DNA of 64,000 bases from Gordius sp. MW1 (lineage: Eukaryota; Nematomorpha; Gordioida; Gordea; Gordiidae): contig OZ038531.1 in NCBI GenBank assembly GCA_964036665.1, forward strand, positions 20,438,324 to 20,502,323. Reading direction: 5' to 3'. A model generated the notes under the pieces. That model saw only the letters and a list, made by a program, of their open reading frames with translations, did no database searches and was not told the origin of the DNA. Each line of letters opens with the position of its first letter. The stretch's first letter is position 1. Positions 41,650 to 53,500 of the stretch are shown here, piece after piece. The translations under genes and the position numbers were made by a program.

Positions 41650-44409
41650 TAGAGGTGTGCACGGATCAATCCGATCCGACATCCGATCCGTCCGAACTCG
41701 GATCGGATTGGATCAAAATTTTAATTTTGGAAGTCGGATCGGATCGGATCAACATTTTATTTTAGTCGGATCGGATCGGATTAATTTAAAATAAACAATA
41801 ATAAGTTCTAATTAATTAAATTAATAATTTTTAGTATACCTTTTCATAATTATCTTTGCATTCTTTTTTTACTTTACCATGCCCAATACCACCTCGCACC
41901 TCTTACCCAAATATATTTATCAGTATTTCCCTAGCGTTTTTTTCTAGCTAGACTTTCTTGTTTGGCGAGAAAGAAGCTAGTGTCAATGATAAATCAGCAT
42001 CTCCCGTTCGCATCTCTTTCTATCTCAACTCAACTCAACTCCAAAAATCATCAATCACAATCTCCCCTTTCCTTAAAGCACACGCGTAGCTCCTTTCCCT
42101 ATTGATTCCGGGTAATTATGAATGATGTAGCTTGCTTTCTTAGAAGCAATCTCCATGGTGCAGGGGTATTGTCGTTGACGAGATGGTGTGAGTCATGCTG
42201 ACTTGAGGGGAAAAAATAATTGGGGGGGGGGGGGGGGTGTTGGAAATAATCATTGGGAATCGTAACAGCTAGCAAACACAACAATATTGTTTATCATATT
42301 AAAAACCGTCATGGAAGAAATAATTAAAAAATTTAAAAGAAATATGCTTCAACAAGTTAAAAAAGAAGATGGAAAAGTCAAATTTGGAGTCACTTTGACC
42401 TTCTAAATGAAAATGATACATACACCGGTTATGTTATCTGCAAGAAATGCCATCATATCTACACATATAATTCCATTCAAGGTAGTTACTCTTTTTTGCA
42501 TATGTATTCTAAAAACTTCAGCTAAAAATACTATTGACAAATTTGTTACCAAACCTATCGCTGAAATCACAAAATTAAAAAAAAAATTGAAAAGCATCTA
42601 ATTTATTTTATTTCAAAAGATATTCGACCGTTTTCAATCGTTAACGGGGAAGGATTTAGAGCAATGCTCCAAGAAGCTCTGAATATTAGTGCCATTCATG
42701 ATCATATAACCGTTGATGAATTATATTCAGATAGGACTACCTTAAGTAAGAATACAGCAAAACTTGCAGATGTAAGTAGAGAAGCATCAATATTAAAGTT
42801 ACTCCCCCAAAGCAAAATCATGTTCAGCCACTCTCGACTTCTGGCTGGACAGATGACTTTGACAAAATAAACTACTTAGCATTTTCTTTACATTATATAT
42901 CCCTCGGAATCCTACATAAGCATATTCTTTTTAATTCAAAAATAGATGTTGAAAAAAATCAGGGGAAAATATTTAAGAGAAATATCTGTAAATTTTGAAA
43001 AACTTCACATCCCTACGGAATACATGAGATTGATAACTTACGTTACCGATCAGGGCGGTCAAAGCCTTGCAAAATCATAAGCGAATGAATTGCACGTCCC
43101 ATTAACTGAATACAGTACTACGAAACGTATTCATAAAAATGATTTTACATTCCATTACCCTCAGGTTAGAAGCATGCAAAAAGCTAACGACATATATGAA
43201 GCAAAGTGGCAAAAATAAATATTTAAATTATACATTGCATCACGCAATAGAAACAAGATGGAACTCCAGACTCGACATGTTTGAGAGCATATTGAAGGAG
43301 TATAAGGAACTGACCACATATCTAACTTCTATAGATATGCCAGAGAAGATAGATGTGATTGATAAAAATTTGCTGACCAAACTAATAGAAGTACTCCGGC
43401 CGTTTAAAACGGCTTCTTTAGTTCTGGAAGCTGATCAACGCCCAACCCTTTACAATATATTGATTCAATATTACCAATTACTCAGTGAACTTTCACAATC
43501 AGACCACGAGCATACTGATGATTTTGAAGAAAATCACGAAAGTATTGATCTTAAAAAAGATATTTGTACCACCCTCAATTCAAAATTTCTAATCACTCAA
43601 CAACATAAAATTGCCACATTTTTATGCCCAAATTATCGCTGAATGCTCCCCCCAAATGAGCGAGTAAACCTAATTAATGAAATAAGACCCACACTAGCGT
43701 CTAAGGATTTTTTGGTAGATGCTGCAACTGAGATTGAAAATTATGCGGCAATTAGTAGTGATAGTCAGTCTCAAAAAAAAGACAAAAATGTAATTAACAT
43801 TTATTTAAATATGTATATATAATTTTTACATAAAATAAATTAATAGATAATCAATGAGAAGATGACCAGGAAGAAGATAAAGCCCCCGATGAAATCTCAA
43901 TTTACCTTTTGTTAAAAAATGAAGATTGCAAATGTGATTCAAAAAAAGATTTGCTGAAATGGTGGGTTTCATATCAAACAGTCCTGCCAAGGCTTTATAA
44001 GCTGGCAATAAAGTTTTAGCTATACCTGCTACTTCTACCATTTCGGAAAGAAATTTCTCGGTGGCTGGAAGATCATTAGAAGAAAGAAGAACGCGAATTA
44101 AACCAGAAAATTTAGATTCTTTATTATTTTTATATGATAATATGGAATTAGTCAAATAAAATTTTATATTTATTTCAGGTCTATTAAAAGTGCTATACCT
44201 TGTTTTTATGTATTGTGAATTTAATCATCAATAAAAAGTTCTGTTCGTAAAATTTTAATTTAAAAATTTCGGATCGGATTTAAATTTTAAAAAAGTCGGA
44301 TCGGATCGGATTTAGATTTTAAAAAACTCGGATCGGATGGGATATAAAATTTTTCAAAAACTTCTCGGATCGGAGCGGATCAAAAAAATTTGATCCATGC
44401 ACACCTCTA
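41650..44409 (+). mobile_element. hAT DNA transposon, full length, inactive
   Basis: Ends TAGAGGTGTGCA and TGCACACCTCTA, flanked by the 8-bp duplication CTGTACAT (41642-41649 and 44410-44417). About 150 bp at each end is filled with GATCGGATCGGAT words in inverted orientation, presumably transposase-binding sites. The interior carries a decayed hAT transposase on the plus strand. A TTGGGGGG run lies at 42220-42238. Confidence 0.95.
42311..44155 (+). pseudogene. hAT transposase
   Basis: It starts MEEIIKKFKR. A BED zinc finger follows at about 42385-42510 (GYVICKKCHHIYTYNS, in a shifted frame). ISKDIRPFSIVNGEGFRAML at about 42616 and ITVDELYSDRTTLSKN are the DUF4413/hAT entry region. The insertion domain is at 43139-43642, with ETRWNSRLDMFESILKEYK. 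The C-terminal dimerisation domain is at about 43870-44155, with LLKWWVSYQTVLPRLYKLA and, in another frame, RTRIKPENLDSLLFLYDN-like sequence. There are at least four frameshifts or stops, so it is inactive. No second copy is in the window to mobilise it. Confidence 0.9.
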
Positions 44410-44535
44410 CTGTACATATATATAAAATTCCGAGTAACTCATAAAGCCGGGAGCAATTGTAGTGGCGTATTTTAGACTTAACGCGCAAACAAATTTATAG
44501 AATCATCATTCCTACCTATCCATCTTATAGGCGGC

Positions 44536-44903
44536 GCTCCTGGCCATCTGGCGAAATGGGCATGTGGCGAATTTGCTTATTAGGCAACAAATAATCTAAA
44601 GTTAATCTAAAGTTAAGCAACATATAATATTAACACTAATTTTTGATTATTTTCTGTCAGGAATATAAAAATTCTGTTTTGCTATTATCTTTTACAGGTT
44701 ATATATCATTGAAACATACATGCATACACTTAGGTTAAATTTTGTATAGGTTATAGTTTAATATTACTATATATTGCAATTCTAACAAAAAGTATAATAT
44801 ATATTGTATATATAAATTATATATTCTGTATAATATAAATAGGCACACTTTTTTGCAACTATTATGACTTTTCGCCAGCTGCCCATTTAGCCAGATGGGC
44901 TGC
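44536..44903. mobile_element. 368-bp MULE-type MITE
   Basis: Flanked by the 9-bp duplication ATAGGCGGC (44527-44535 and 44904-44912). Imperfect inverted ends: CATCTGGCGAAATGGGCA on the left and GCCCATTTAGCCAGATGGGC on the right. The interior is AT-rich. A 9-bp duplication is typical of Mutator-like elements. Confidence 0.85.
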
Positions 44904-44912
44904 ATAGGCGGC

Positions 44913-46217
44913 ATTGTGATTTATTTTTATAGGGAAATTAAATGTAAATAAGAATTGGGAGGGGGGGGGCATGAATGCTATTGATAGTATGGAAAACATT
45001 TATACTGATTTTTGACTTTTTAGCTTTTAATTTTAGACTTATAAAAAACTAATTTCCAATACATTTTAGTGGATATTAAGGCAAAATTAGCTTTCATTTG
45101 GGATTGTTGCACTTGGGACTGATATCAGCCTGGTCATTCCTTGACCGTGATCCACATGCATTTTAACGGGATGACATTTTTTGTTGACTTTTTAGATTGA
45201 AACTAACTAGGCATATTTATCGGCGCCATTCGGCTCAGATGGGAGTATTTAAGTACTTTATAGCTATTAACTATTTATTGTAACATTTAAAAATTGTTTT
45301 TAAAGAGATCTTTCAAAATGGCAGTTTTGCGCATATTTTTGTGAAAATATAAACTGTATATCGCTAATTGTTATAGCTTTGCATTAATTAAGGCAATAAA
45401 CTTGTTTTTTGTTTCATTTTTCAGATAAAATACGTTCAAAAATAATATTCTTTACCTTTATTAAATTAAAATAATTTGATTTGTCAAGGAATTTCAGTAG
45501 TATTTCCTCTGTTAATATAAATCATAAAGCAAAGAATTTTTGCTATGAGATGATACCAAAATCTAATCTTATTTTATGGATCAGAGATCGTAAACCATTA
45601 GATGCTAATTATAGCAGATACATCCAAAGACATTTACACGAATGCCACCCCAAACATTAGTTGAAGAAAAGCTAGATAAGCATAAATTTAATTAATTATT
45701 CCGATGTTTAAATCCCAGGGAATGCATCAAAGGCTCCAGTATTTCATATTTTGAAATGGTTAATCTTATTACATTGCTAAATATTAGATATATATACCAA
45801 ATTTGTCTATAAGTAAAACTTTATTTTTATATACAAACTTTGTATTTTGTAAATAAATTTTCAAAATGTATTAATAAAAATTTTTAGTATTTGAAGAAAC
45901 TTGAAAATATTCAAAAAAATTGGAAACATTAATTTTTTAAAATCGAATTTATTCTTATATTAATATTAGACGAATCTCGAATCGAATGTTTTTTTTGGAT
46001 TTTGAATGCAGAGCATAGCTTAAATCTTCAAATTTTGTAGATTTTGATTTTACCAAAATAACATAAAATTGCATTTCTTAAATTCATTTTCATATATTTT
46101 ATTTTTAGAGTAAATGGTTTTCATTCAAACAGATAAAATAATGCTGGGTAATCATTATTATCAAAAAAGTGAATATTTCAATTTAAATGAAAAAATAAAC
46201 ATATGGTTGTGACATCA
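44913..46217. other. AT-rich stretch, no gene seen
   Basis: Nothing recognised. Confidence 0.5.
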
Positions 46218-46225
46218 CTCTAAAA

Positions 46226-46997
46226 GCGTAGCCAGGATATTCACGAGGAGGGGGGAAATCTGACAAAAAATTTTCCCCATTTTATTTGTAATTAAAAGTA
46301 AAAATTAAACAACCAAAAAGTTGGGCTCGCGGCTGGGCTTACTCGGCTAAGGGGTCGGGCAGGCTACAGTTCTAAATTGAGGTTTTTATGTAGGCCTGGG
46401 CGGGCACCATGATGAGATTTTTTATATAGTTTACTATTTTTTTGTCACCTTTCTACTAAAAATTTTAGAATTAGATCAAAATTTTTTGAAAATAAGACAA
46501 AACTAATTCTTAAAGTTTAAAATTGTCATTTTGGGCCCGGCTGTTCGGACAGCATTAGTGAATTGGGCAATTAAAGGGTTTTAGCTGGCCTTGGCAGGCA
46601 ATTTAGTTATCAAACCGTGATGGTTTCCAGCAGAAAATTTTAGACAAATATGATAAATGATAAAAGTATTAATATAATAAAAAATGAGGAACATTATAAT
46701 AATCGCTTAGTTATCTAATTCCTGGGGCGGTCTGGTGTTTTCACGGGTACTAAATGTTCTAACATTTTTTTTCCACAGCAATTTTCACAATCATATTAGG
46801 AAATTTTACAACGCATTTTGTCAAAAATTAAATCACAAAAATTATATGTCTATGTTATGTTTCTAGGTTTTTATAAGTGTCTTAAAGTCTTTGATGTAAC
46901 TAAACTTTAATATTTTAACCCATTTAAGTTAGTTATTAATTAAAAACAGGGGGAAGGAATTTCCCGTACCCCCCCCCCCCCCTCATTTAGGCCACTG
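46226..46997. mobile_element. 772-bp hAT-type MITE with GCGTAGCCAGG end
   Basis: Flanked by CTCTAAAA (46218-46225 and 46998-47005), an 8-bp duplication. The left end is GCGTAGCCAGGATATTC with a G-run; the right end is a 14-C run then ATTTAGGCCACTG. The interior is AT-rich and non-coding. Confidence 0.75.
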
Positions 46998-47005
46998 CTC
47001 TAAAA

Positions 47006-47433
47006 CTTAATAAAATTTTGCCAGCGTTTGCCCACATAGGTGTTATAAATGTTTGGGACATTCACCTTTAATTTAGTGTATAGAGCTAAATAAGTGAAGA
47101 ATGCTTTCTGTTTTTATTTATGACCGTCTCCTATAGTATTTTGGATTTTACCACCACCACCATTGTAATGCGCTCCAGTTTAAAGACACTACGAGAGAAT
47201 TTTGACATTAAAAAGGACGGAGATTCTTTCAAACTACTGAAGAAAAATAAGCTTTTTATGTGTATAAAATTGATTTATTATATCGTGGTACAAAAAGACA
47301 TTACAGAGGCCACCGTTTTAAAATTGCTTATTACCGCATCGATTATTTTAACGGCAAAATTCATGCCATAATGAAAATATTTTTTTAAATTAATACACAT
47401 CTTGATAAAATTTTAATAAAGTGATTTATATTT
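47006..47433. other. upstream region of the fucosyltransferase gene
   Basis: No TATA or initiator could be assigned with confidence. The 5' UTR and promoter presumably lie here. Confidence 0.4.
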
Positions 47434-47527
47434 ATGCATTTATTCGATTTAATTTCCAGACATACTCGTGTAAATCCAGGGTTTTTAGGATTCACTTTAA
47501 TATACGTCATGATCCTCATTGTATATA
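47434..47527 (+). CDS. fucosyltransferase exon 1, signal anchor
   Basis: It starts ATGCATTTATTCG; MHLFDLISRHTRVNPG precedes a 15-residue hydrophobic segment. It ends TATA before a GTAAGA donor, leaving one nucleotide that completes an AAA codon with exon 2. Confidence 0.8.
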
Positions 47528-50500
47528 GTAAGATTTGAAATGTATATATACTAAAAATGAATAATATTGCCACAAATTCCAACAAAATGATAAAACTTAA
47601 CTCATTTTTTTTATTTTTTTTAAATTATTTTACGAAAACAAGGGGCTGGTTAGCAATGAGAATTTTCTGTGAAAAAACAAGTTTTGGATTTAGTGAAGGG
47701 TGCTGCGTTAAACGAGAAAAAGTAAATAGGGTCATAGTAGGCTAAAGTCTTATAAGCACTGGCCTTTTTTACGCCACGTTTTAAATTATTGTTAACTTAA
47801 CTAAAATATAATTATCAAACACAGAATATCAACCGTCTTGGGTTAGCTACGAAGGGTCACCAGACGATTTGACGGTTAAAGCCGATAAAGATCGCCTTTC
47901 TTATAATAGGAATAATCAATTAGCCCAACACTCTCTTACCCCCGTTTCTCAAATAAATATCCAACCTCCAACAATCAATGATGCCACCTTCACTAAAATC
48001 CCTAAAATTCACTTCTGGGATAACAACCATTACGACGTATTTAAAAGGGCTATGAAAAAATACAACGATTCACCTATGGCTAAATTAGGTGGACCGTGTT
48101 TAATAGTGAACAAATCACAACTAGCTTTTGCCGACTTCCTCGTTATAGACCCTTTCTTCACTAAAATTGAAAATTTTCCCACAAACTTACCTAACATTAA
48201 AAAATTGCTAAAACCCCATCTGAAATTAGTTCTGGCCACGAGGGAGTCTGCCGCAAAATTTTGGGCTATTGCTAAGCACGATAGTCGCCTAAATCTGAGT
48301 GAAATGCTCGAACCAAGCTACTTCGATTACATAGTTAGCGTAGATCCACGCAGCGACTTTCAACTACCTTACGGAATGCGTGTTAATCATGCTCGATACA
48401 AACATAGTCCTCAACTGAACTCCATAGACTTCGCCAGTAGAAAACTTATTGGAGGTATGTAATTAAATTTTATTTTGTAATTATTGAACTATTATTAATA
48501 AGAATAAGTAAATAACATATATGATAATTTGGATACGAGTAATATAATTGGCGCCTTTAAAAGTAATATAATAGATTTCAATACATTATTATTTAGATAA
48601 AAAAAAACAATGGTCAATAGAGGTGGTGTAAAAGACGATAGTAATTATTTTTATCAAATATCATTTGTTCTGGATCGCTTCTTAAATATTAACATGTTGG
48701 TTTCTATCAAATAATTGTTTATAGCGTTTAGCCATTCGGAAAGAGAATCGCTTGATTTTCAATCAACTTTGGAGGTCTCAATTTTGTTTTCTAATTGTCT
48801 ATTTGAGCTCGTTGTTAATTTGGTCCGCTTACAGAATGTTACAATTTCTTTTGTTATTTTGTTCAGTTTTAAGAAGCTAAATATTTGATGATTAGATACC
48901 TTTTCGCATCATAAATTCTAGGATTACAACTTGTAACTAACCCTTATGCAAAAACTAAGTTTTATTGGCATAGTTTCAGATTTTTTTGAATTTTATATAG
49001 ACAGTTTCGACAGCTCATTACTTCTACAAAATCTTTATCAGATAGGAAAATTGCTTTTTATAATAAACGAGTTGACCCTTTAATCTTTAATATAGCGTGA
49101 AATTGGGAAATACGGTGGCCCGTCAACTTGCCGAAAACCATCTTGCCGAATTGAATGTCCCAATGTTAAAAAATGTCCCCCAATTAGAAAATGTCCCTCA
49201 ACAAAAAACCATATTAATCATTCAATTTCCGATTAAAGTTATAATTGGTATTTTTTATAATAAAATTGATAATTATCATGGAAGGTACTCAATTTAGGGT
49301 CTTCTTTATGATAATGGGGAGATAGTAGTTAATGTCCCAGGGTGAATTCGGCAAGATTGTTTTCGGCGAGTTGATAGGGCACCGAGAAATACTATACAGG
49401 TCAACAAATTTTGACTTTGTGATTCTATCCCGCAACCAGACCAATAATTTTGATGGAGAATTTTGAGCTTAATAACCAGTTTTTAGTATTTTTCCAAAAT
49501 TTTCAGTTTTTTTTAGATAAACGAGGTTGAAGGTGCAAAAAGTGCCCATTTTAACATTTTCTGAAACTAAATTTTAATTTATACTGAACTTGTAGATTAA
49601 AGATTCTTTTATGGGTCCATTATTTTATTTTTTGTTTAACCTCTATATTTAAATTTATTAGCGTTTACGTAAACCCCTTCCCCTTATCAAAATCGTGCAA
49701 CTATGTCTGGAAAACGAAGTACATGAGAGTACATACTATACACCCGGTGTTTACTAACACATTTCTCTCACCCTTTCTCCTTCTCTTCCACGCCCGCTAC
49801 CATACCTATAAGTACGCATGAATTCTCTATCAGAATTGTAGGTCCGATTGTAGGATGATTATTATTGTAGACCTGTGTTATTAATGTTATGACTTGCCTA
49901 ATCAACTAAAACTTGATATGTACAACGTCTTCGCAGTATAAATAATAAATCAAAGCTATGATTATGTCTATAATTTCATTCTAAGCTTTCATTCACAAAC
50001 AAACTCAATTAACATTTATTTATTTAAAACTTATCTACTTTTATAAAACAAAATAAGCGAAATTTATAAAAACTATATTAAAATTAAGGCCTTCACAAAA
50101 TATGTAATTCTCTCTATGAAAATAATAAATGATATAGACCTAAGAAATGTTAGTTATTTATTAATATTTAGAAATTGGGCAACTTAATCTTGATAAATCA
50201 GATAATTGAAAAGGAGAGCTTTTCAAGCAAATTTAATTGTAATTTATTCGTGTTTATAATTTATTAGGCTTTTTAGAGCAATGTAGAGCTTTATATTATT
50301 ATATATAATAAAGTCGTGTAAGGAAAAAAATCTTTTAAGAGAGTATGTTAGAAATATGGGCCAAAAGTGTTGTTTTATTTATTAAAAAGGACAGAAAAAT
50401 TTTAAATATAATTTTTAATACACATTTTAATAATATGTATAATTATTATGATGATTCATAATGACTAATCTTTCATTATTTACGGCACAGCTACTATTAG

Positions 50501-53500
50501 TAATTGTAAAGCGAACGAGAGATTGGAGTATGTAAAGCAATTGAAACGGCACATCCCTGACATGGATTTGTATGGAAAGTGTTTCGACAATCAAAAATGT
50601 CTAACTTTGAATGAGGTGATTCTTGATTTTATAATTAGCAAAAAAAACCCGATATATAAGTGTCCAAATCAAATATTATTTTTTTATTAAGTCATCTGCA
50701 GATTTAAGTTAGAAATTAATTTGTTTAGTATATACCTAACTCTTTTAGTATGTTATATGAAAATACTATAACGTTTCTCTTATTGAAGCTCATTAGTATG
50801 CGATAGTTGAATCGAGATAGGTAAATATAAGAGCAACTTAAGTTGAGTCCACTTTTATGGTGGTTAGGAACCCCATGAATCGTGGTAAATAAGCATAATG
50901 TTTTATTTTACTTTGAAATTAATTAATTATAAGTGCGGTTTGATAATTATTAGTAAATAAACAAGGGGCTTCGCCCTTGTGGGCGGAGGGTTCGACTGAA
51001 ACTTGCGCCTAATTCTGGGGTATTATTATTGCAAAACTCGTCCATACTCGGATAAACGTAGCACATTTGTTATGCAATTTATGGGGAAAAGGGTCGAGAA
51101 TGCCTATGAGGGGCAAGTGGGCAATGATAAACTCTAAGCAGGGAGTCAGAGAAATATGTACATTTTAAGTTAGCCGCCCACACCAACAAAAATTCACAAA
51201 TACTGTCAACTAAGAATAAAGTGAGGCCCGAAGAAATTTAAAAACGAAAATAAGCATCATAATAATTAGCAATTATCAAGGATTTTGGCCTCTGGCCGGG
51301 GTCAGATAAATTAAAAATAAGCAACGGTCAGCATTAATTTACAGAGAGTTTTTAGTCAGTTTCGCAATTATCCGTTATATAGCCACAACTTAGGCAAATT
51401 GCCAACAAGATTATATATAAAGGTAATCAATTGGGCCCATAAACAATAATGGAATTTAGGCTGGGGCAAGGTGAACAAAATTAAAACCAACCAGCGTTTT
51501 TTGGCTAGTCTATTTGCGAATGTAAAATAAAAGTCTTACAGAAGCATAAGTCTAGTGATGCGGAAAAACCGAGAAAAATCTCGGTCTCGAGAATTCGAAA
51601 AATGGAGTCGAGATCGAGACGAGAATTTTAATGTCAAGACGAGACGATACGAGATTTTCTCGGCGAGATCTCGACTTTTTATTGATCGTTAGATTTTAGT
51701 AAATTTTTGTGTATTTTAATTTACATGATTTACATTTAAGGTATATTAAGTATAAATCAATATGTTTGGAATATATTTATATTAAAAAAATTCCTAAGTG
51801 TAGTAAATATTATATATTTTTGCAAAAAAAATAAAATTTGGCAATCATTTACCCAAGTATGGTTGATTTTTGTCATACATTTAAATAGGTACTCTTTAAT
51901 TTAATGTCTAAAACTTTATGTTCTTAATCCTGTAATAGTGCTGCTTTTATTGTTGTTTTTATAACGTTTTAATTTGTGCAACTAGTTATCAATTCTGTAA
52001 ATAATAGTAACATCATTAAATGTCACTCCCGTGGTTTATAACGCTATATTAAACACGCAATAAACACTATGGGCTATAATTGATGATGGTTATATAAATG
52101 GACTTAAACGTTTGCCGTAAATATGTTAAGGTCTACTTTGAAGCTTTAGCAAGGGTTAATAAAAAGTCTAAGTCAACTATAAGCGAACTTATAATTTTTG
52201 AAGTCCATTTATAGTTGACAGACACAGTTTTGATACAATTGTTTTAATTTGCTAGAACAATAAAATTTAATTTTCTATATTTCAAATTTATTTATAGTTT
52301 TTTTAGTCTGCACTTTTTATAGAAAATGTTATCTTTATGAGTTAATTCATATCTTTATATTGTCAATGAGATGTCGTGTCCCGCTAAATCTTTAAGAAGT
52401 TTGTGTATTAGAGTTTTTCAAATATAAAAGTTTGCCATTTGGATTTTTGAACACTTATTTAATATTTTTAATAAAAGAGGAGAAATTTTTATTCCGTATA
52501 TATTTTTTTTTTAAATGTCGAGACGAGACGAGAATTCTCATCGAGACGAGACCGAGATTTTTTTAGACCGAGACGAGATCGAGATTTTCATAATCGCTCC
52601 CGAGACGAGACGAGATTTTGTTTTCGAGACCGAGACGAGATCGAAACACTACATAAGTCAACAGCCATTAAAAACCCGTAGAGGTTCCACAGCAATAGAA
52701 AAGTTACAAAGGACGACGGACGGACAACGAAAAACCAGCCCACAAATTGCATGACAATACCCTGGTCCGAAAATTAAACATTTAATGCATCTATAAGATG
52801 GTTAAATATATACCTACCTCTATTAGTATGTGGCTAGAATATTATTTACGGCGTACAGATCTAATAGGAAAAACGTTATATATCTGTTATTATTTTCAAG
52901 TCACACATTAAAAAGGGTGTGATATATTTAACCATAGTGTCTAATTTAAAATTATCCCTTGGTATAATTATAATTTAATTAAACGGTTCAACAAGAAAAA
53001 TCAACCAGCAAACTGTTTGCAGATCAGAGTTTTTCATAATGAACACAATAATGTTTTTAGTTTTTTTACCTATACGTCAAGTTTTTAAATATTCGGTGAC
53101 AAAGTTGCCAAAAACAGCGATTTTAGCTTTTTACAAACGTCTATAATTAGAAAATTAATAGGTAAAAATTTTATTTAATAAATTTAATTAGTAGATAAAA
53201 GGGAGAGGAATGTATTTACAATTTTTTATACTAGCAAATTTACTTTTTAAATTATAAACAAAACTAACTTATCCCTGTCTAATACCTCAGACTTGAGGTC
53301 GCCCTCCCTTCTCTTTAACACTAGGAATTAATCGTGCTGTTGCTTATCTACTTTACTACTACTACTAATACTATGAATAGGGTTCAAAGTAGCACAAATC
53401 GTGGTTAGAGATAAAATACGAAACGAATATTTCAAACTATAGGAAAGACTTAATTATTCTTTCTAATTATGCTAATATTGGTAAAACATAAAAAGATAAT

